Origin: a virus
Strand: one strand, 5' to 3'
DNA length: 64,000 nt
IMG/VR virus record: IMGVR_UViG_3300015371_000009
Span: 23,983 to 87,982 of that record
Position numbers and translations under genes: made by a program. Below the pieces are notes generated by a model. The model searched no databases, had not been told where the DNA came from, and saw only the letters and a list, made by a program, of their open reading frames with translations. Positions 38,772 to 48,558 of this stretch are shown here, piece after piece. Positions within the stretch are counted from its first letter, which is position 1. Each line of letters opens with the position of its first letter.

Positions 38772-39137
38772 ATGGCTCAGCGGTTTGCTGGCATCGCATA
38801 CATCATGGTCGACGGCACTCAGTGGCCGCTCCGCGGCAACTTCACAGTGTCGCCAAGCGCGGTCGAGCGCACGATGATCGCAGGACAAGACGGCGTGCAC
38901 GGCTATCAGGAATTGCCGCGCGTCCCGTATATCGAGGGAGACATCTCCACGACACCGGAAGTCAGCCTTGAGGACCTCGAGGCGCAAACCGATGTCACGG
39001 TCGTGGCACAGCTCGCGAATGGCATGCAGTACACGCTGGCCGGCGCGACGTGCAAAGCCGCACTGGAAGCAAACACCCGCGACGGCCAAGCCCGCGTTCG
39101 CTGGGAGGGCATCTGGTGCGAAGAACTCGCGCTCTGA
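38772..39137 (+). CDS. Tail tube protein (Mu gpM-like)
   Basis: AGGAGA precedes ATG 38772. The 121-residue product reads FAGIAYIMVDGTQWPLRGNF, VHGYQELPRVPYIEGDIS and LANGMQYTLAGATC, the Mu gpM tail-tube pattern. It forms the inner tube within the sheath. Confidence 0.9.
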   Translation: MAQRFAGIAYIMVDGTQWPLRGNFTVSPSAVERTMIAGQDGVHGYQELPRVPYIEGDISTTPEVSLEDLEAQTDVTVVAQLANGMQYTLAGATCKAALEANTRDGQARVRWEGIWCEELAL

Positions 39138-39145
39138 GGTAGCCA

Positions 39146-39565
39146 ATGAACAAGCCGCAAAAACGAGAAGGCTTCATCACGGATGAGCCGCCAGAAAAGC
39201 CGCGGACAGTGCCGCAGCAAATCGACGCGCGCCCAATCGAGGAACCAGCCGCACCAGAGCCGCCGCAGGAGACTTGGCCGGTCAAGGTCAAGCTTCTGCA
39301 TCGGCCAATCAAAAACAATATCGGCGAGGAAGTGCGCGAGCTGATTTTCCGCGAGCCAACCGGCGGCGACATCAACCGCCATGGCAATCCAGTGCGGATC
39401 GATCAGTACGGCGAAGTGCTCATTGATGAGCGCAAGATGACGCTGATCATGGGGGCACTCAGCGGGATTCTGTCGCCGCTGCTCGAGCGGATGGACCCGC
39501 GCGATTGGAATTCCTGCGCTTATCGGTTGCGCAGTTTTTTTCTGCCCGATCCAGCGGCATGGTAG
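39146..39565 (+). CDS. Tail assembly chaperone, zero frame (Mu gp41-like)
   Basis: The 139-residue product has a polar N-terminus, then VKLLHRPIKNNIGEEVRELI and FREPTGGDINRHG, the typical Mu gp41/TAC pattern. Near its end it crosses a T-TTT-TTT heptamer (39535-39541) that allows a -1 shift into the next frame, giving a longer G-T-type fusion. It guides tape-measure and tube assembly. Confidence 0.8.
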   Translation: MNKPQKREGFITDEPPEKPRTVPQQIDARPIEEPAAPEPPQETWPVKVKLLHRPIKNNIGEEVRELIFREPTGGDINRHGNPVRIDQYGEVLIDERKMTLIMGALSGILSPLLERMDPRDWNSCAYRLRSFFLPDPAAW

Positions 39566-39735
39566 GCGACGAAAGCAATATCATTCTCGACTGCTACCGA
39601 CTGGCGCGCTGGTATCACCAATCCCCCGAAGTGTTCCTGGCCATGCCGCTGGGCGAGGTGCGCATTCACCTGGAGCGCACGATCGAGTTGGCGCGTCTGA
39701 TGGATCGGGAAACGAGTAGCAGCGACGATGGCTGA
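39505..39735 (+). CDS. Tail chaperone extension in -1 frame (GpE-like)
   Basis: The frame opens at ATG 39505 but is most likely reached by -1 frameshift at 39535-39541; an internal ATG lies at 39559. It encodes ESNIILDCYRLARWYHQSPE then PLGEVRIHLERTIELARLM, the short helical pattern of GpE/T-type chaperone extensions. It ends just inside the tape-measure start. Confidence 0.7.
   Translation: MEFLRLSVAQFFSARSSGMVGDESNIILDCYRLARWYHQSPEVFLAMPLGEVRIHLERTIELARLMDRETSSSDDG
39535..39541 (+). promoter_or_regulatory. -1 programmed frameshift heptamer (T TTT TTT)
   Basis: In the chaperone frame the codons are AGT TTT TTT CTG, giving an ideal X-XXY-YYZ slippery site made only of T. Slipping back one base continues as S-A-R-S-S-G-M-V-G-D into the GpE-like frame. 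Frameshifting at this gene pair is known in lambda, P2 and Mu-type tails. Confidence 0.75.
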
Positions 39736-42439
39736 GTTCGAAGAACTTAAACTTGTCGTTAGCCTGTCCGACAACGCAACGGCCGGGCTGAAAGCACTGA
39801 ACGCAGAGCTGGAGCGGCTCGGCGGCATTTCGCAGAAAAACACCACGCAGCTGGCGCAAGCGACGCGTGGCGTATCGCAAATGGGCGCTGCCTCGCGCAC
39901 GGCAGCGCGCGAAATGAGGGAGTTGGAGCAACGGTTCGAAGGCCTTGGCAAGGGCATCGGCCAACTGGTCCTGCAGACCGGTTTGTTCACGTCAACGCCA
40001 GTGGCCAGCGCGCTGGGCGGCATGGCGATGTCGTTCGGCGGCGTCACTACCGGTGTGCTGGCACTCGGCGCGGCCTTTATCGGCATTGATGTTGCGCTGG
40101 CGGCGTTCAGCCGTCGGATGATTGACCTGGGCGACAAGTCGCGCGGCGCGGCGCTGTTGCCCGATCAATTCAAAAACCTCGCATCACAGCTGGAGCACGT
40201 CGGCTATACGGCGGAGCAGGCCGAACAGGAAGTCGGCAACTTCATGCGGACGATGGCGGAGGTTTCCCGCCCCGGCACGCCCGAATTCCGCAGGATGTTC
40301 CAGCAGTCGGGTGGCAGCGCCATCCCGGTCATCAATGCGATACAGCAGGAAATCCGCAGCGGCCAAGCCGGCCGCGCCATCACCACAGCGGTCCGCGAAG
40401 CGCAGGCGATTTTCGCTCGCGAGATGCAACGACCCGGCGGCGATCGCGGCGAGGCCACGCGGCAAGCTGAAGCGTTCTTGTCGAATGTCGGGCTGTCGTT
40501 GCGAGCGCTTGATGTCGGCGATGTGTTCGATCGGATCGCTGGCGATCCGGTGAAGTGGCAGCGACGCATCGATGCCTCGAAAGAATTCAACAAGGAGTGG
40601 GTCAAGCTCAAGGACACCGGCGAGGAGATATTGGCGTCGCTGCAGGAGGAGCTGCTGCCGGTCTTCAAAGACATCAACAGCGAAATTGCCAAGATCGGCG
40701 ACGGCTGGGTCAAGGGTTTCGGCGCCGTCATCAAGACCACGATTGAAGAGTTGAAGTGGCTTTGGAGTCTGCTGGAGCGAATCGACAAATGGCTGGGCGG
40801 TAAGCGGCCGGATGTCGCGCTCGCGAATTACTTGCTCGGCAATGAGGGGGGCAATCTCGGACCGGCGGCGGCCGCCGCTTACGAAAGTGGCTCACAGCCC
40901 GGCGGCACACCTTACGCGCCGACGGCAGCGCCAAAGGGCTGGAGCGGTGGCGCTCCGGCTGGTGCACCACCCGGCACTGCGGCCGGCGCACCACCGGGCA
41001 CCGCGGCCGAGGCGCCCGCTGGTACGGCCACGCCGCAAGGTTGGGGCGGCGGTGCTGGCACCGCAACACCGCAAGGCTGGGGCGGCGGCGCAACGCCTGG
41101 GTCGTACACCCCCGGCGGCGGCGCAACGCCTGGGTCGTACACCCCCGGCGGCGGCGCAACGCCGATGTCGTACGCCCCTGGTGGTGGCGGCGGCGGTGGT
41201 GGTGGCGGCGGCGCACCGACTGGCGAGGGCGCGCCGGCTGCAGCTCCTGGTGCGGCGCCTCCTGGCGTTGGTGCGCCGCCGCGCGCCGATCAGACTGGCG
41301 GCGAGCTTGGGCCGCAGGCCGCGCTGGCGCTGGCACGGACGCATCTCGGCGAGCACGAAATCCGCGACCAGGGCAAGCTGCAGGAATTTTTCGACAGGAA
41401 TAACGTCAAGGTCAATCCGAAGACCACTGCGTGGTGCGCGGGCTTCGTCAACGCCAATCTGGCGGCGGCCGGCGTCAAAGGCACCGGCTCGCTGGCGGCC
41501 GGCTCATTCACCAGCTGGGGGCGTGGCGTCAAGGGCGACGAAGCGGTGCAAGCCGGCGATGTCGGTGTCGTGCGCGGTACATCGCCTCGCACCGGTGTAG
41601 AGGGTCGGCACGTCGGCATGCTCACCGGCCGGGTCGATCCGAAGACCGGCCGTGTGGAGATGATTGCCGGCAACGAAAAGGATCAAGTCGCGACCACGTG
41701 GCGCGATCCGAGTACGCTGCACATTCGGCGCGCCACCGAGAAGGAATTTTTGCCGGGCAGTAGCGTTCCTGGTGTGGCTGGCGGTAGCGTTCCTGGTGTG
41801 GCCGGCGCTGGTCCGAAGTCGGCGGCAAGCCTTGCCGAGGCCCGCGCCCAGTATGCCGAGGAGCTGAAGGACCCGGCGGTGCGCGACCGCCTGATGGCCT
41901 ACACCAAGGCCGAGGTCGGCAACCAAGGTCCGGAAGCGCAACAAGCGTTTATGGAAACCACGTTGAACCGCGCGGCGTCGCGCGGCATGAGCATCAAGCA
42001 GACGCTATCAGGCGGTTATTTCCCGGCGGTCACCCACGCCCGCGCCGCTGCTGGCCTGGATGACGCGACCCGCACCCAATACGGACCGATGGTCGACCAA
42101 GTGATGGGCGGGTCGAACATCTCTGGTTATGCGACCGGCAACGCGTCGGGCTCGGTCGGTTTCGGCGGCGGACCGCAGACGTTCAAGGCCGGCGGTGAGC
42201 GCTTCGGCATCGAGCAGGCCGATCGTTCTTACATGGACGCGATGATGAAAAGAGAAATCAACGCGCGGGTCGAGGGCACCGGCAAAATCCAGGTCGACGT
42301 CAACGCGCCGCCGGGCACGCGTGTCGACGCCCAGGGTGGCGGCTTGTTCAAGGAAGTCGAAATGAACCGGCAGATGCAAATGGCGCCGGCCGCGTCCGGT
42401 CCGCCGACCGACATCAGCGGCGATGGATTGAATCTCTGA
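39728..42439 (+). CDS. Tape measure protein with two cell-wall hydrolase domains
   Basis: The 903-residue product begins with helical tape-measure sequence and a hydrophobic stretch (residues 85-135). A low-complexity Gly/Pro/Ala linker spans about 385-530. Then comes a TIGR02594/CHAP-like domain with catalytic Cys near 570 (TTAWCAGFVNA) and His in GRHVGMLTG. A C-terminal SleB/lysozyme-like region reads AEVGNQGPEAQQAFMETTLN. It sets tail length and probably opens peptidoglycan during injection. Confidence 0.85.
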   Translation: MAEFEELKLVVSLSDNATAGLKALNAELERLGGISQKNTTQLAQATRGVSQMGAASRTAAREMRELEQRFEGLGKGIGQLVLQTGLFTSTPVASALGGMAMSFGGVTTGVLALGAAFIGIDVALAAFSRRMIDLGDKSRGAALLPDQFKNLASQLEHVGYTAEQAEQEVGNFMRTMAEVSRPGTPEFRRMFQQSGGSAIPVINAIQQEIRSGQAGRAITTAVREAQAIFAREMQRPGGDRGEATRQAEAFLSNVGLSLRALDVGDVFDRIAGDPVKWQRRIDASKEFNKEWVKLKDTGEEILASLQEELLPVFKDINSEIAKIGDGWVKGFGAVIKTTIEELKWLWSLLERIDKWLGGKRPDVALANYLLGNEGGNLGPAAAAAYESGSQPGGTPYAPTAAPKGWSGGAPAGAPPGTAAGAPPGTAAEAPAGTATPQGWGGGAGTATPQGWGGGATPGSYTPGGGATPGSYTPGGGATPMSYAPGGGGGGGGGGGAPTGEGAPAAAPGAAPPGVGAPPRADQTGGELGPQAALALARTHLGEHEIRDQGKLQEFFDRNNVKVNPKTTAWCAGFVNANLAAAGVKGTGSLAAGSFTSWGRGVKGDEAVQAGDVGVVRGTSPRTGVEGRHVGMLTGRVDPKTGRVEMIAGNEKDQVATTWRDPSTLHIRRATEKEFLPGSSVPGVAGGSVPGVAGAGPKSAASLAEARAQYAEELKDPAVRDRLMAYTKAEVGNQGPEAQQAFMETTLNRAASRGMSIKQTLSGGYFPAVTHARAAAGLDDATRTQYGPMVDQVMGGSNISGYATGNASGSVGFGGGPQTFKAGGERFGIEQADRSYMDAMMKREINARVEGTGKIQVDVNAPPGTRVDAQGGGLFKEVEMNRQMQMAPAASGPPTDISGDGLNL

Positions 42440-42440
42440 C

Positions 42441-43076
42441 ATGAGCAAGATCAGCGACCTTGCGTACAAGTACGACGCCGAAGGCAACAAGCTGGTTGCC
42501 AATCAATGGCGCCATGATCTGATGCCGGCGTCGTTTCGCAACGCCTATTTTCACGTTCAGGTCGGCGCCAAGGAGAACGGCCGCCGGATTGTGCTGCACG
42601 AATTCCCCAAGCGTGAGGAGCCTTATAGCGAAGACATGGGCCGCATTGCGTTTGCGTTCACCGTGCGCGGCTATTGCGTCTGCTATCCGTTCGACGCCAA
42701 CGAATTGTTCAACACCGATTACCGCATCTCTCGCGATCTGCTGCTTGCCGAATTGGAGCGCGAAGGCTCCGGCGTGCTGCAGCTGCCGACCTTGCCGCCG
42801 ATGGATGTCGTTTGCCGCGGCTATCGGCTGACCGAAGAGGATCGGCTGGGCGGCTACTGCGCATTCGACATGCAATTTGTCGAGCAAGGCAAGTCGCCGT
42901 TCGCGCCGGAGCGCAGCACCGAACAGACCGTCGAGGACGTTGCGCAATCGCTTGAGGATCGCGCCGTCGATGTCATGAGCGGCATCTACGAGAACATCCC
43001 AGGCTTTGCCGGCGCCAGTCCGGACGCGCCGATTGGCTCGGTCGAAATCAACGAAGCCGAAGTCGAAATCAATTAA
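42441..43076 (+). CDS. Baseplate hub/DNA-circularisation protein, N-terminal part (Mu gpN-like)
   Basis: The 211-residue product reads MPASFRNAYFHVQVGAKENG, RRIVLHEFPKREEPYSEDMG and VRGYCVCYPFDANELF, the DNA_circ_N pattern of Mu gpN. The usual C-terminal half is missing here and appears as the next ORF. It connects tail tube and hub. Confidence 0.82.
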   Translation: MSKISDLAYKYDAEGNKLVANQWRHDLMPASFRNAYFHVQVGAKENGRRIVLHEFPKREEPYSEDMGRIAFAFTVRGYCVCYPFDANELFNTDYRISRDLLLAELEREGSGVLQLPTLPPMDVVCRGYRLTEEDRLGGYCAFDMQFVEQGKSPFAPERSTEQTVEDVAQSLEDRAVDVMSGIYENIPGFAGASPDAPIGSVEINEAEVEIN

Positions 43077-43082
43077 GCCCCA

Positions 43083-43751
43083 ATGGAACGCAAGCACGCC
43101 ATCGAAGCGGCGCCGATCATGATCCGCGCGCTGCGCATGCTGTTGTCGGCGGCACCGACCCGCGGCCGGCCGGGCTCCGATTTGCGCACGGCATGCAATG
43201 ACCTGATCGTGCGCGCGGAAGAGATGTTGCAGAAGGACGTCGCCGGTCCGCCACTTGCGGCGTGCTTCAATTTGGCGCGCGACTGCAACACCAGCTATCC
43301 GCAGATTGCGGTGGTGCGCAACAACACCGAGGCCGAAACGCCGAATCTGGTCGGCGCCAAGATGGTCAAGGACGCGATCATCCAGCTGTGCCTAGCGTGC
43401 GAGAGCCGCATTGTCGCTGATTTGGATTTCAGCAGTCGCGACCAGGTCGACAGCATCAAGCTTGAGATGGCCGCCGGCTTCGATGGCGCCGAGGAACAAG
43501 CCGCCAACGAGATGGACCAGGAAACCTACCGCGCCCTAGTCAAGATGCACGGCGCGATCATCGACCATCTGACCGACACCGCGCGGCCATTGCCACGCAT
43601 GCTGCGCTTTCGGTTTGGCAAGCCGGCGCCGACGCTCACCATGGCACAACGGCTGTACTACGACGCCAGCCGCGCCGACGAACTGCGCGCCGAGAATAGC
43701 GTCGTGCATCCGGCCTTCATGCGGCCGACCGGGAGGGCGCTAAGTGCCTAA
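43083..43751 (+). CDS. Mu gpN-like C-terminal part
   Basis: The 222-residue product is helical and ends RLYYDASRADELRAENSVVH then PAFMRPTGRALS, which matches the tail end of gpN-type proteins. It begins 6 nt after the previous stop in a different frame, so the gene is naturally split (or broken) in two. It overlaps the next start. Confidence 0.65.
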   Translation: MERKHAIEAAPIMIRALRMLLSAAPTRGRPGSDLRTACNDLIVRAEEMLQKDVAGPPLAACFNLARDCNTSYPQIAVVRNNTEAETPNLVGAKMVKDAIIQLCLACESRIVADLDFSSRDQVDSIKLEMAAGFDGAEEQAANEMDQETYRALVKMHGAIIDHLTDTARPLPRMLRFRFGKPAPTLTMAQRLYYDASRADELRAENSVVHPAFMRPTGRALSA

Positions 43752-44886
43752 CCCGCGTGAGGTGGCAACGCTGATCGTCGGCGGCTTTGAATTCAGGGAT
43801 TGGGAAACAGTGTGGGTGCAACACCGCGCAACCGAATCCCATCCGCTGTTTCGTTTCACGTGCGCAGAGCGTGAGCCGTTCGCCAATCGCTGGCAGGCGC
43901 TGCGGTTTCGGCCCGGCGATAAATGCACGATCCTGCTTGGCGGCCAGCTGGCGGTCACCGGCTACATCACCACGCGGCAAGTTGCCTACGATGCCAGGAA
44001 CCACGGCGTGCAGCTCGACGGCCGCGGCAACACTTACTGGGCCGCGAAATCGAGTGTGGAAAGCAAGACGCATAGCTTCGACAAGATGCCGTTTACGGCC
44101 ATCGCCGAAAGCGTGCTGAAGCCTTACGGCTGCGAAGTCCGAACCATCGGCAGTCCTGACAACACGCCCTATGTTCGATGCCAAGCCAATCCGGGAGAAA
44201 CCACTTGGGATTTCCTCGAGCGCATCGCGCGCCCGCGCGGCATCGTGCTGGGCAGCGATCATCTCGGCAACTTTCTGGTCATCGGTGATCGTACGGCGCC
44301 GATCGTCGATCAACTGGTCGAAGGCCAGAACATTCTGAAATGCCAGTGCATCATCACCAATGACCCGATGTTCCAAAAGTATTCGTCGACGTCGCAGACC
44401 GCTGGCGGCTCCTCCGACGGCGGCGGCGAGAAAATGTTTACCGACGCCAGCGAGCAATTCCAGACCGCACCCGAAGGCGGCACCGCACCGGTCTACAGCC
44501 ATCTGATCGTGCCGTCAGAACAGCCGGTGTGGAACGCGGCAGAGCTGATGAAGCGCGCTCAGCACGAGCGGCTGTGGCATGAGGGCTGGGAGGTCACCGC
44601 CCATATCACCGTGCAGGGTTGGCTGCGCAGCGACGGCGCGCTGTGGCAAACCCGCGACGTGGTCGAGGTCTATTCGCCGATGGCGCTGCTGAACTATCCG
44701 CTGGCGATCGAGGAAGCCACGTTTACCCAGGATCGCAACTCCGGCACGCTGACCACGCTGAAGCTGGTGCGGCCTGATCTGCTGAAGGTCACGCAGAAAT
44801 ACACCGCCACCAATGTCCCGCTGCCGGGCCGACCACGCGGCGCGGACGCAGAGCAGCCACCGATCAGACCGAAGACAGAGCACTAA
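43744..44886 (+). CDS. Baseplate hub protein (Mu gpP-like)
   Basis: The start is GTG 43744. The 380-residue product reads EVATLIVGGFEFRDWETVWV, FRPGDKCTILLGGQLAVTGY and QLDGRGNTYWAAKSSVESKT, the Mu gpP/VgrG-like hub pattern. A Gly-rich loop near 210-225 precedes the C-terminal barrel. It forms the trimeric hub that carries the spike. Confidence 0.85.
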   Translation: MPNPREVATLIVGGFEFRDWETVWVQHRATESHPLFRFTCAEREPFANRWQALRFRPGDKCTILLGGQLAVTGYITTRQVAYDARNHGVQLDGRGNTYWAAKSSVESKTHSFDKMPFTAIAESVLKPYGCEVRTIGSPDNTPYVRCQANPGETTWDFLERIARPRGIVLGSDHLGNFLVIGDRTAPIVDQLVEGQNILKCQCIITNDPMFQKYSSTSQTAGGSSDGGGEKMFTDASEQFQTAPEGGTAPVYSHLIVPSEQPVWNAAELMKRAQHERLWHEGWEVTAHITVQGWLRSDGALWQTRDVVEVYSPMALLNYPLAIEEATFTQDRNSGTLTTLKLVRPDLLKVTQKYTATNVPLPGRPRGADAEQPPIRPKTEH

Positions 44887-44888
44887 AG

Positions 44889-47800
44889 ATGCACCGCGCC
44901 ACTCCGCTCAACAGTTCGTTCCGCGCCTACTCGGCCGGCGGCAGCCGTTCCGTCGTGCACGAAGTCGACGACAGCAAGTTGATGCAGGAGAGCAAATCAA
45001 ACTTCATGGCCAACGAGACTCGCGAGAAGATCGAGTCGCCGCAGAATTACGGTTTCACGTCGGTGACCGCCGACGGCGAGAAGGGCCAGGACGGCAAGCT
45101 CAGCAAGGGGCCCGAAGCCTTCATGAGCTTCATAGGGGGCAATCGCTCGCACCCGATTGCCTCGATCATGGATGATCGCCGGCACCGGTTGTTCAATCTG
45201 ATCAAGGACGCTGCCAAAGGCTCGACCGCGATGTTCGGCCTCAAGGAGTGGGGCCAGCAGCTGCTCAACACCGACCTTGGCTGGTTTTTGACCGGCAACA
45301 TTGAAAAGAAAATTCGTTTGCAGCTGGTCAAAAATCAGAACGGCCAGCAGCAGACCCAGCAGGGCGGCCAGCCCAAATTGGCCCGCACGTTCCGCTCACC
45401 GCATTCCGGCGTCGAATTCGAAATTGAGACATTCGAAATTGCGGAGGAGCTTGCAACGCCAAAGGCAACCAACGGCGGCGGCACTGGCACAAGCAACGGC
45501 AGCGGCCAGCAAGGCACCAGCAAGCCGACCGGCCAGAAGACCCTGCACAAGGAAGAAAGCAAAGTTTACGTCGAACTCACCAAGAGCGCGACCACCATCA
45601 AAACGGATGGGCAGACGCAGTTTCAAGCCGCCAAGCATGCTCGGATTGGGCCGACCTACCGTGATGGCGATACCTACACTAAAGGTATTGAGCATGCGAT
45701 TGATCATGTCGCTGGCGGTAGTGCCAGCGTAACGCCGACTGGTGACTGGAGTGCAAGCGGGACACCCGGCAATGTTTCCTTGCTCGATGTTGGTCAGCGG
45801 GTTGCTGCCCTTGAGGCTGGTGGCGGGGGCGGAGGCGGTGGCGGCACGGTGACCGGCGCGACCCCGCCACTGGCGATCAGTGGCGACGGCACCAGCATGT
45901 CGCTCGCCATGGTGGCGCCGCTCTACGTCAACGGCAGCAACCAGCAGGCGGTGGCGATCGACGGATCGAGCATCGTCATCAACGGCAGCAATCAGCTCGC
46001 CGCGACGCCGCCGTGGACCAGCATCAGCGGCAAGCCGTCGACGTTCCCGCCGTCGCCGCACACCCATCCGTCGACCGACATCACCGACTTTGCTGAGGCG
46101 GTGGATGACCGGGTCGGCGGATTGATCGTCGGCGGCACCAACATCGCGCTGTCGTACAACGACGCGGCCAACACGCTGACCATCAACTCGACTGCGATCG
46201 GCCTGACTGACGGCGACAAGGGCGACATCATCGTTTCGAGCGGTGGGGCGACATGGCTGTTCGATCCCGCCGTGGTCACCAGCGCCGGCCGCGCGCTGAT
46301 CGATGACGCTGACGCGACTACCCAGCGCACGACGCTCGGGCTCGGCAACGTCGACAACACCAGCGACCTGAACAAGCCGGTTTCGACGGCAACCCAAACC
46401 GCGCTCAACACCAAGGAGGACAAGACCAACAAGGGCATCGCCAACGGCTACGCGTCGCTTGACTCCGGCGCCAAGGTGCCGGCCGCACAGCTGCCAAGCT
46501 ATGTCGACGATGTGCAGGAGTTCGCCAACCTCGCCGCGTTCCCGGCGACCGGTTCGACCGGCATCATCTATGTCGCGTTGGACACCGGCAAAATCTATCG
46601 CTGGTCGGGCTCGGCCTATGTCGAAATTTCACCGTCACCTGGTTCAACCGACTCGGTGCCGGAGGGCTCGACCAATCTCTACTTCACCAACGAGCGCGTG
46701 GACGATCGGGTCGCGGTGCTGGTCCAGAACGGCACCGGCATCACCTGGACCTACAACGACGCATCGAACACGTTCACGCCGACGGTCACGCTCGCGCCGT
46801 TCTCCACTACGAACTTGGCCGAGGGCGCAAACCTTTACTACACCGACGCGCGGGTGGCGGCGGCTCCGGGCGTAGTCAACAAGCAACCGCTCGACAGCAC
46901 GCTGACAGCGCTCGCTGGGCTCGACGCCACGACGGGACTGGTCGAGGAAACCGGCGCCGACACCTTCGCCAAGCGCGCGATCGGGGTTGCGGCCGGCACC
47001 AGCATCCCGACGCGCGCGGACGCGGACGCGCGCTACGCGGCCACGGTCCACACCCATGTCGCCGCCAACATCACGGATTTTTCCGAGGCCGTGGACGATC
47101 GCGTCGGCTCGTTCCTGGTCGCCGGCAGCAACGTCACGCTGACCTATGACGACGCCGCAAATACGCTGACGATCAGCTCGACGGCGAGCGGTGGTGGTGC
47201 CGCCACCGCGATCGCCGATACGCCGCCCGGTAGCCCTACGGCGGGGCAGCTGTGGTGGGAGTCGGACAGCGGCGTTCTGTGGATTTACTATACCGACGCC
47301 AATTCATCGCAGTGGGTCCAGGTCGCCGGCAACAGCGTTACAAAAACCTATGTGGACGCCCAGGACGCGCTGAAGCTCAACCTGACCGGCGGGACGCTGA
47401 CCGGAAAATTGAATCTGCCGGCAAGCACAACGAGTGCCGCGCCGCTCAATTTGGGGCAAGGCAACGCGCCGACCACTCCGGTCAACGGTGATCTGATTTC
47501 GACCACCGGCGGCAAATTGATTCATCGCACCAACAATGTGACGTACAACATCGCGTTCGAAAGCTATGTCGATGCCGGCGATGCCAACTTGGCCAACAGC
47601 AGGGTCGCCAAGGCCGGTGACACGATGACCGGCAATCTGCAAATCAGCAACACGCAACCGACGCTGACGCTCAACAAAGCAGCGAGCGGGCAATACAATC
47701 TGATCGCCGGTCTTACCAACGGCACTTATCGTTGGCGGATTGATCTTGGCGACGGCAACGCCGAGAGCGGCAGCAATGCCGGGTCGCATTTCGCGATCAA

Positions 47801-48548
47801 TCGTTGCGCTGACAATGGAAATTTGATTGACGCGCCGCTCTCGATCAATCGCACGAATGCCGCCGCGACGTTAACTGGCACTCTGACGGTCAATGGCAAC
47901 GTACTCTACATGGCCAGCGGCGCCCGCTACCTACAGTGGGACGGCACTTATTTCAATTTCAACGGGCACGTTCGTGCGCAAGGCGCCAATTTCTACGGCG
48001 GTGGTTTGATCGAGGTCACCACGACGATCAACACTAGTCTCGGCGCGTATCGCGCAAACTACGCGAACTTTGGTCCCGCGCCATCATGGGCTGGTTCGGT
48101 CACGACCAGGTGGGACAGCGCATCCAGTCAGGCCGGCATGTCGTTTCACGACATCCAGGGCGGCCTAGCGATCTACACTATGTTTCTTGGTTCATCGGGC
48201 AGCCAGCTTGGCTACATCGCTGGCAATGGCACTGGAATTACATACGCAACTGCCAGCGATTTGCGGCTCAAGGACAACGCGCAGCCGTTTGATGCCGGTC
48301 CGCTGATCGACGCACTAAACCCGGTCCATCACAACTGGAAAGAACACCCCGACGTTTGGGACTACGGCTTGATGGCGCAAGAGGTCAACGAAGTGCTGCC
48401 GCGCGCCGTTGAACCGCCGCGCAAAAGTCCGGACGGCGAGAGCGAAAGCCCGTGGATGCTCGACTACAGCAAGTTCGTGCCGCTGCTGCTGCAAGAGGTG
48501 AAGGACTTGCGGGCGCGAGTTGCCGCGCTTGAGGCCGCCAGACACTGA
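44889..48548 (+). CDS. Spike-fibre fusion with C-terminal S74 chaperone
   Basis: The 1,219-residue product starts like Mu gp45 baseplate spikes (SVVHEVDDSKLMQESKSNFM, then SPQNYGFTSV). From about residue 290 it carries tail-fibre repeats (DKGDIIVSSGGATWLFDPAV; ATTQRTTLGLGNVDNTSD). The last 98 residues are an intramolecular chaperone of peptidase S74 type (SDLRLKDNAQPF, DYGLMAQEVNEVLPRAV, then a coiled coil). Fusion of spike and fibre in one chain is unusual. The S74 domain would cut itself off after trimerisation. Confidence 0.75.
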   Translation: MHRATPLNSSFRAYSAGGSRSVVHEVDDSKLMQESKSNFMANETREKIESPQNYGFTSVTADGEKGQDGKLSKGPEAFMSFIGGNRSHPIASIMDDRRHRLFNLIKDAAKGSTAMFGLKEWGQQLLNTDLGWFLTGNIEKKIRLQLVKNQNGQQQTQQGGQPKLARTFRSPHSGVEFEIETFEIAEELATPKATNGGGTGTSNGSGQQGTSKPTGQKTLHKEESKVYVELTKSATTIKTDGQTQFQAAKHARIGPTYRDGDTYTKGIEHAIDHVAGGSASVTPTGDWSASGTPGNVSLLDVGQRVAALEAGGGGGGGGGTVTGATPPLAISGDGTSMSLAMVAPLYVNGSNQQAVAIDGSSIVINGSNQLAATPPWTSISGKPSTFPPSPHTHPSTDITDFAEAVDDRVGGLIVGGTNIALSYNDAANTLTINSTAIGLTDGDKGDIIVSSGGATWLFDPAVVTSAGRALIDDADATTQRTTLGLGNVDNTSDLNKPVSTATQTALNTKEDKTNKGIANGYASLDSGAKVPAAQLPSYVDDVQEFANLAAFPATGSTGIIYVALDTGKIYRWSGSAYVEISPSPGSTDSVPEGSTNLYFTNERVDDRVAVLVQNGTGITWTYNDASNTFTPTVTLAPFSTTNLAEGANLYYTDARVAAAPGVVNKQPLDSTLTALAGLDATTGLVEETGADTFAKRAIGVAAGTSIPTRADADARYAATVHTHVAANITDFSEAVDDRVGSFLVAGSNVTLTYDDAANTLTISSTASGGGAATAIADTPPGSPTAGQLWWESDSGVLWIYYTDANSSQWVQVAGNSVTKTYVDAQDALKLNLTGGTLTGKLNLPASTTSAAPLNLGQGNAPTTPVNGDLISTTGGKLIHRTNNVTYNIAFESYVDAGDANLANSRVAKAGDTMTGNLQISNTQPTLTLNKAASGQYNLIAGLTNGTYRWRIDLGDGNAESGSNAGSHFAINRCADNGNLIDAPLSINRTNAAATLTGTLTVNGNVLYMASGARYLQWDGTYFNFNGHVRAQGANFYGGGLIEVTTTINTSLGAYRANYANFGPAPSWAGSVTTRWDSASSQAGMSFHDIQGGLAIYTMFLGSSGSQLGYIAGNGTGITYATASDLRLKDNAQPFDAGPLIDALNPVHHNWKEHPDVWDYGLMAQEVNEVLPRAVEPPRKSPDGESESPWMLDYSKFVPLLLQEVKDLRARVAALEAARH

Positions 48549-48558
48549 AGGGTGAACC

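Noticed and set aside
37182-39146. 654-residue minus-strand ORF opposite sheath and tube genes
   Set aside because: It is antisense to recognisable tail genes and has no ribosome site or domain.
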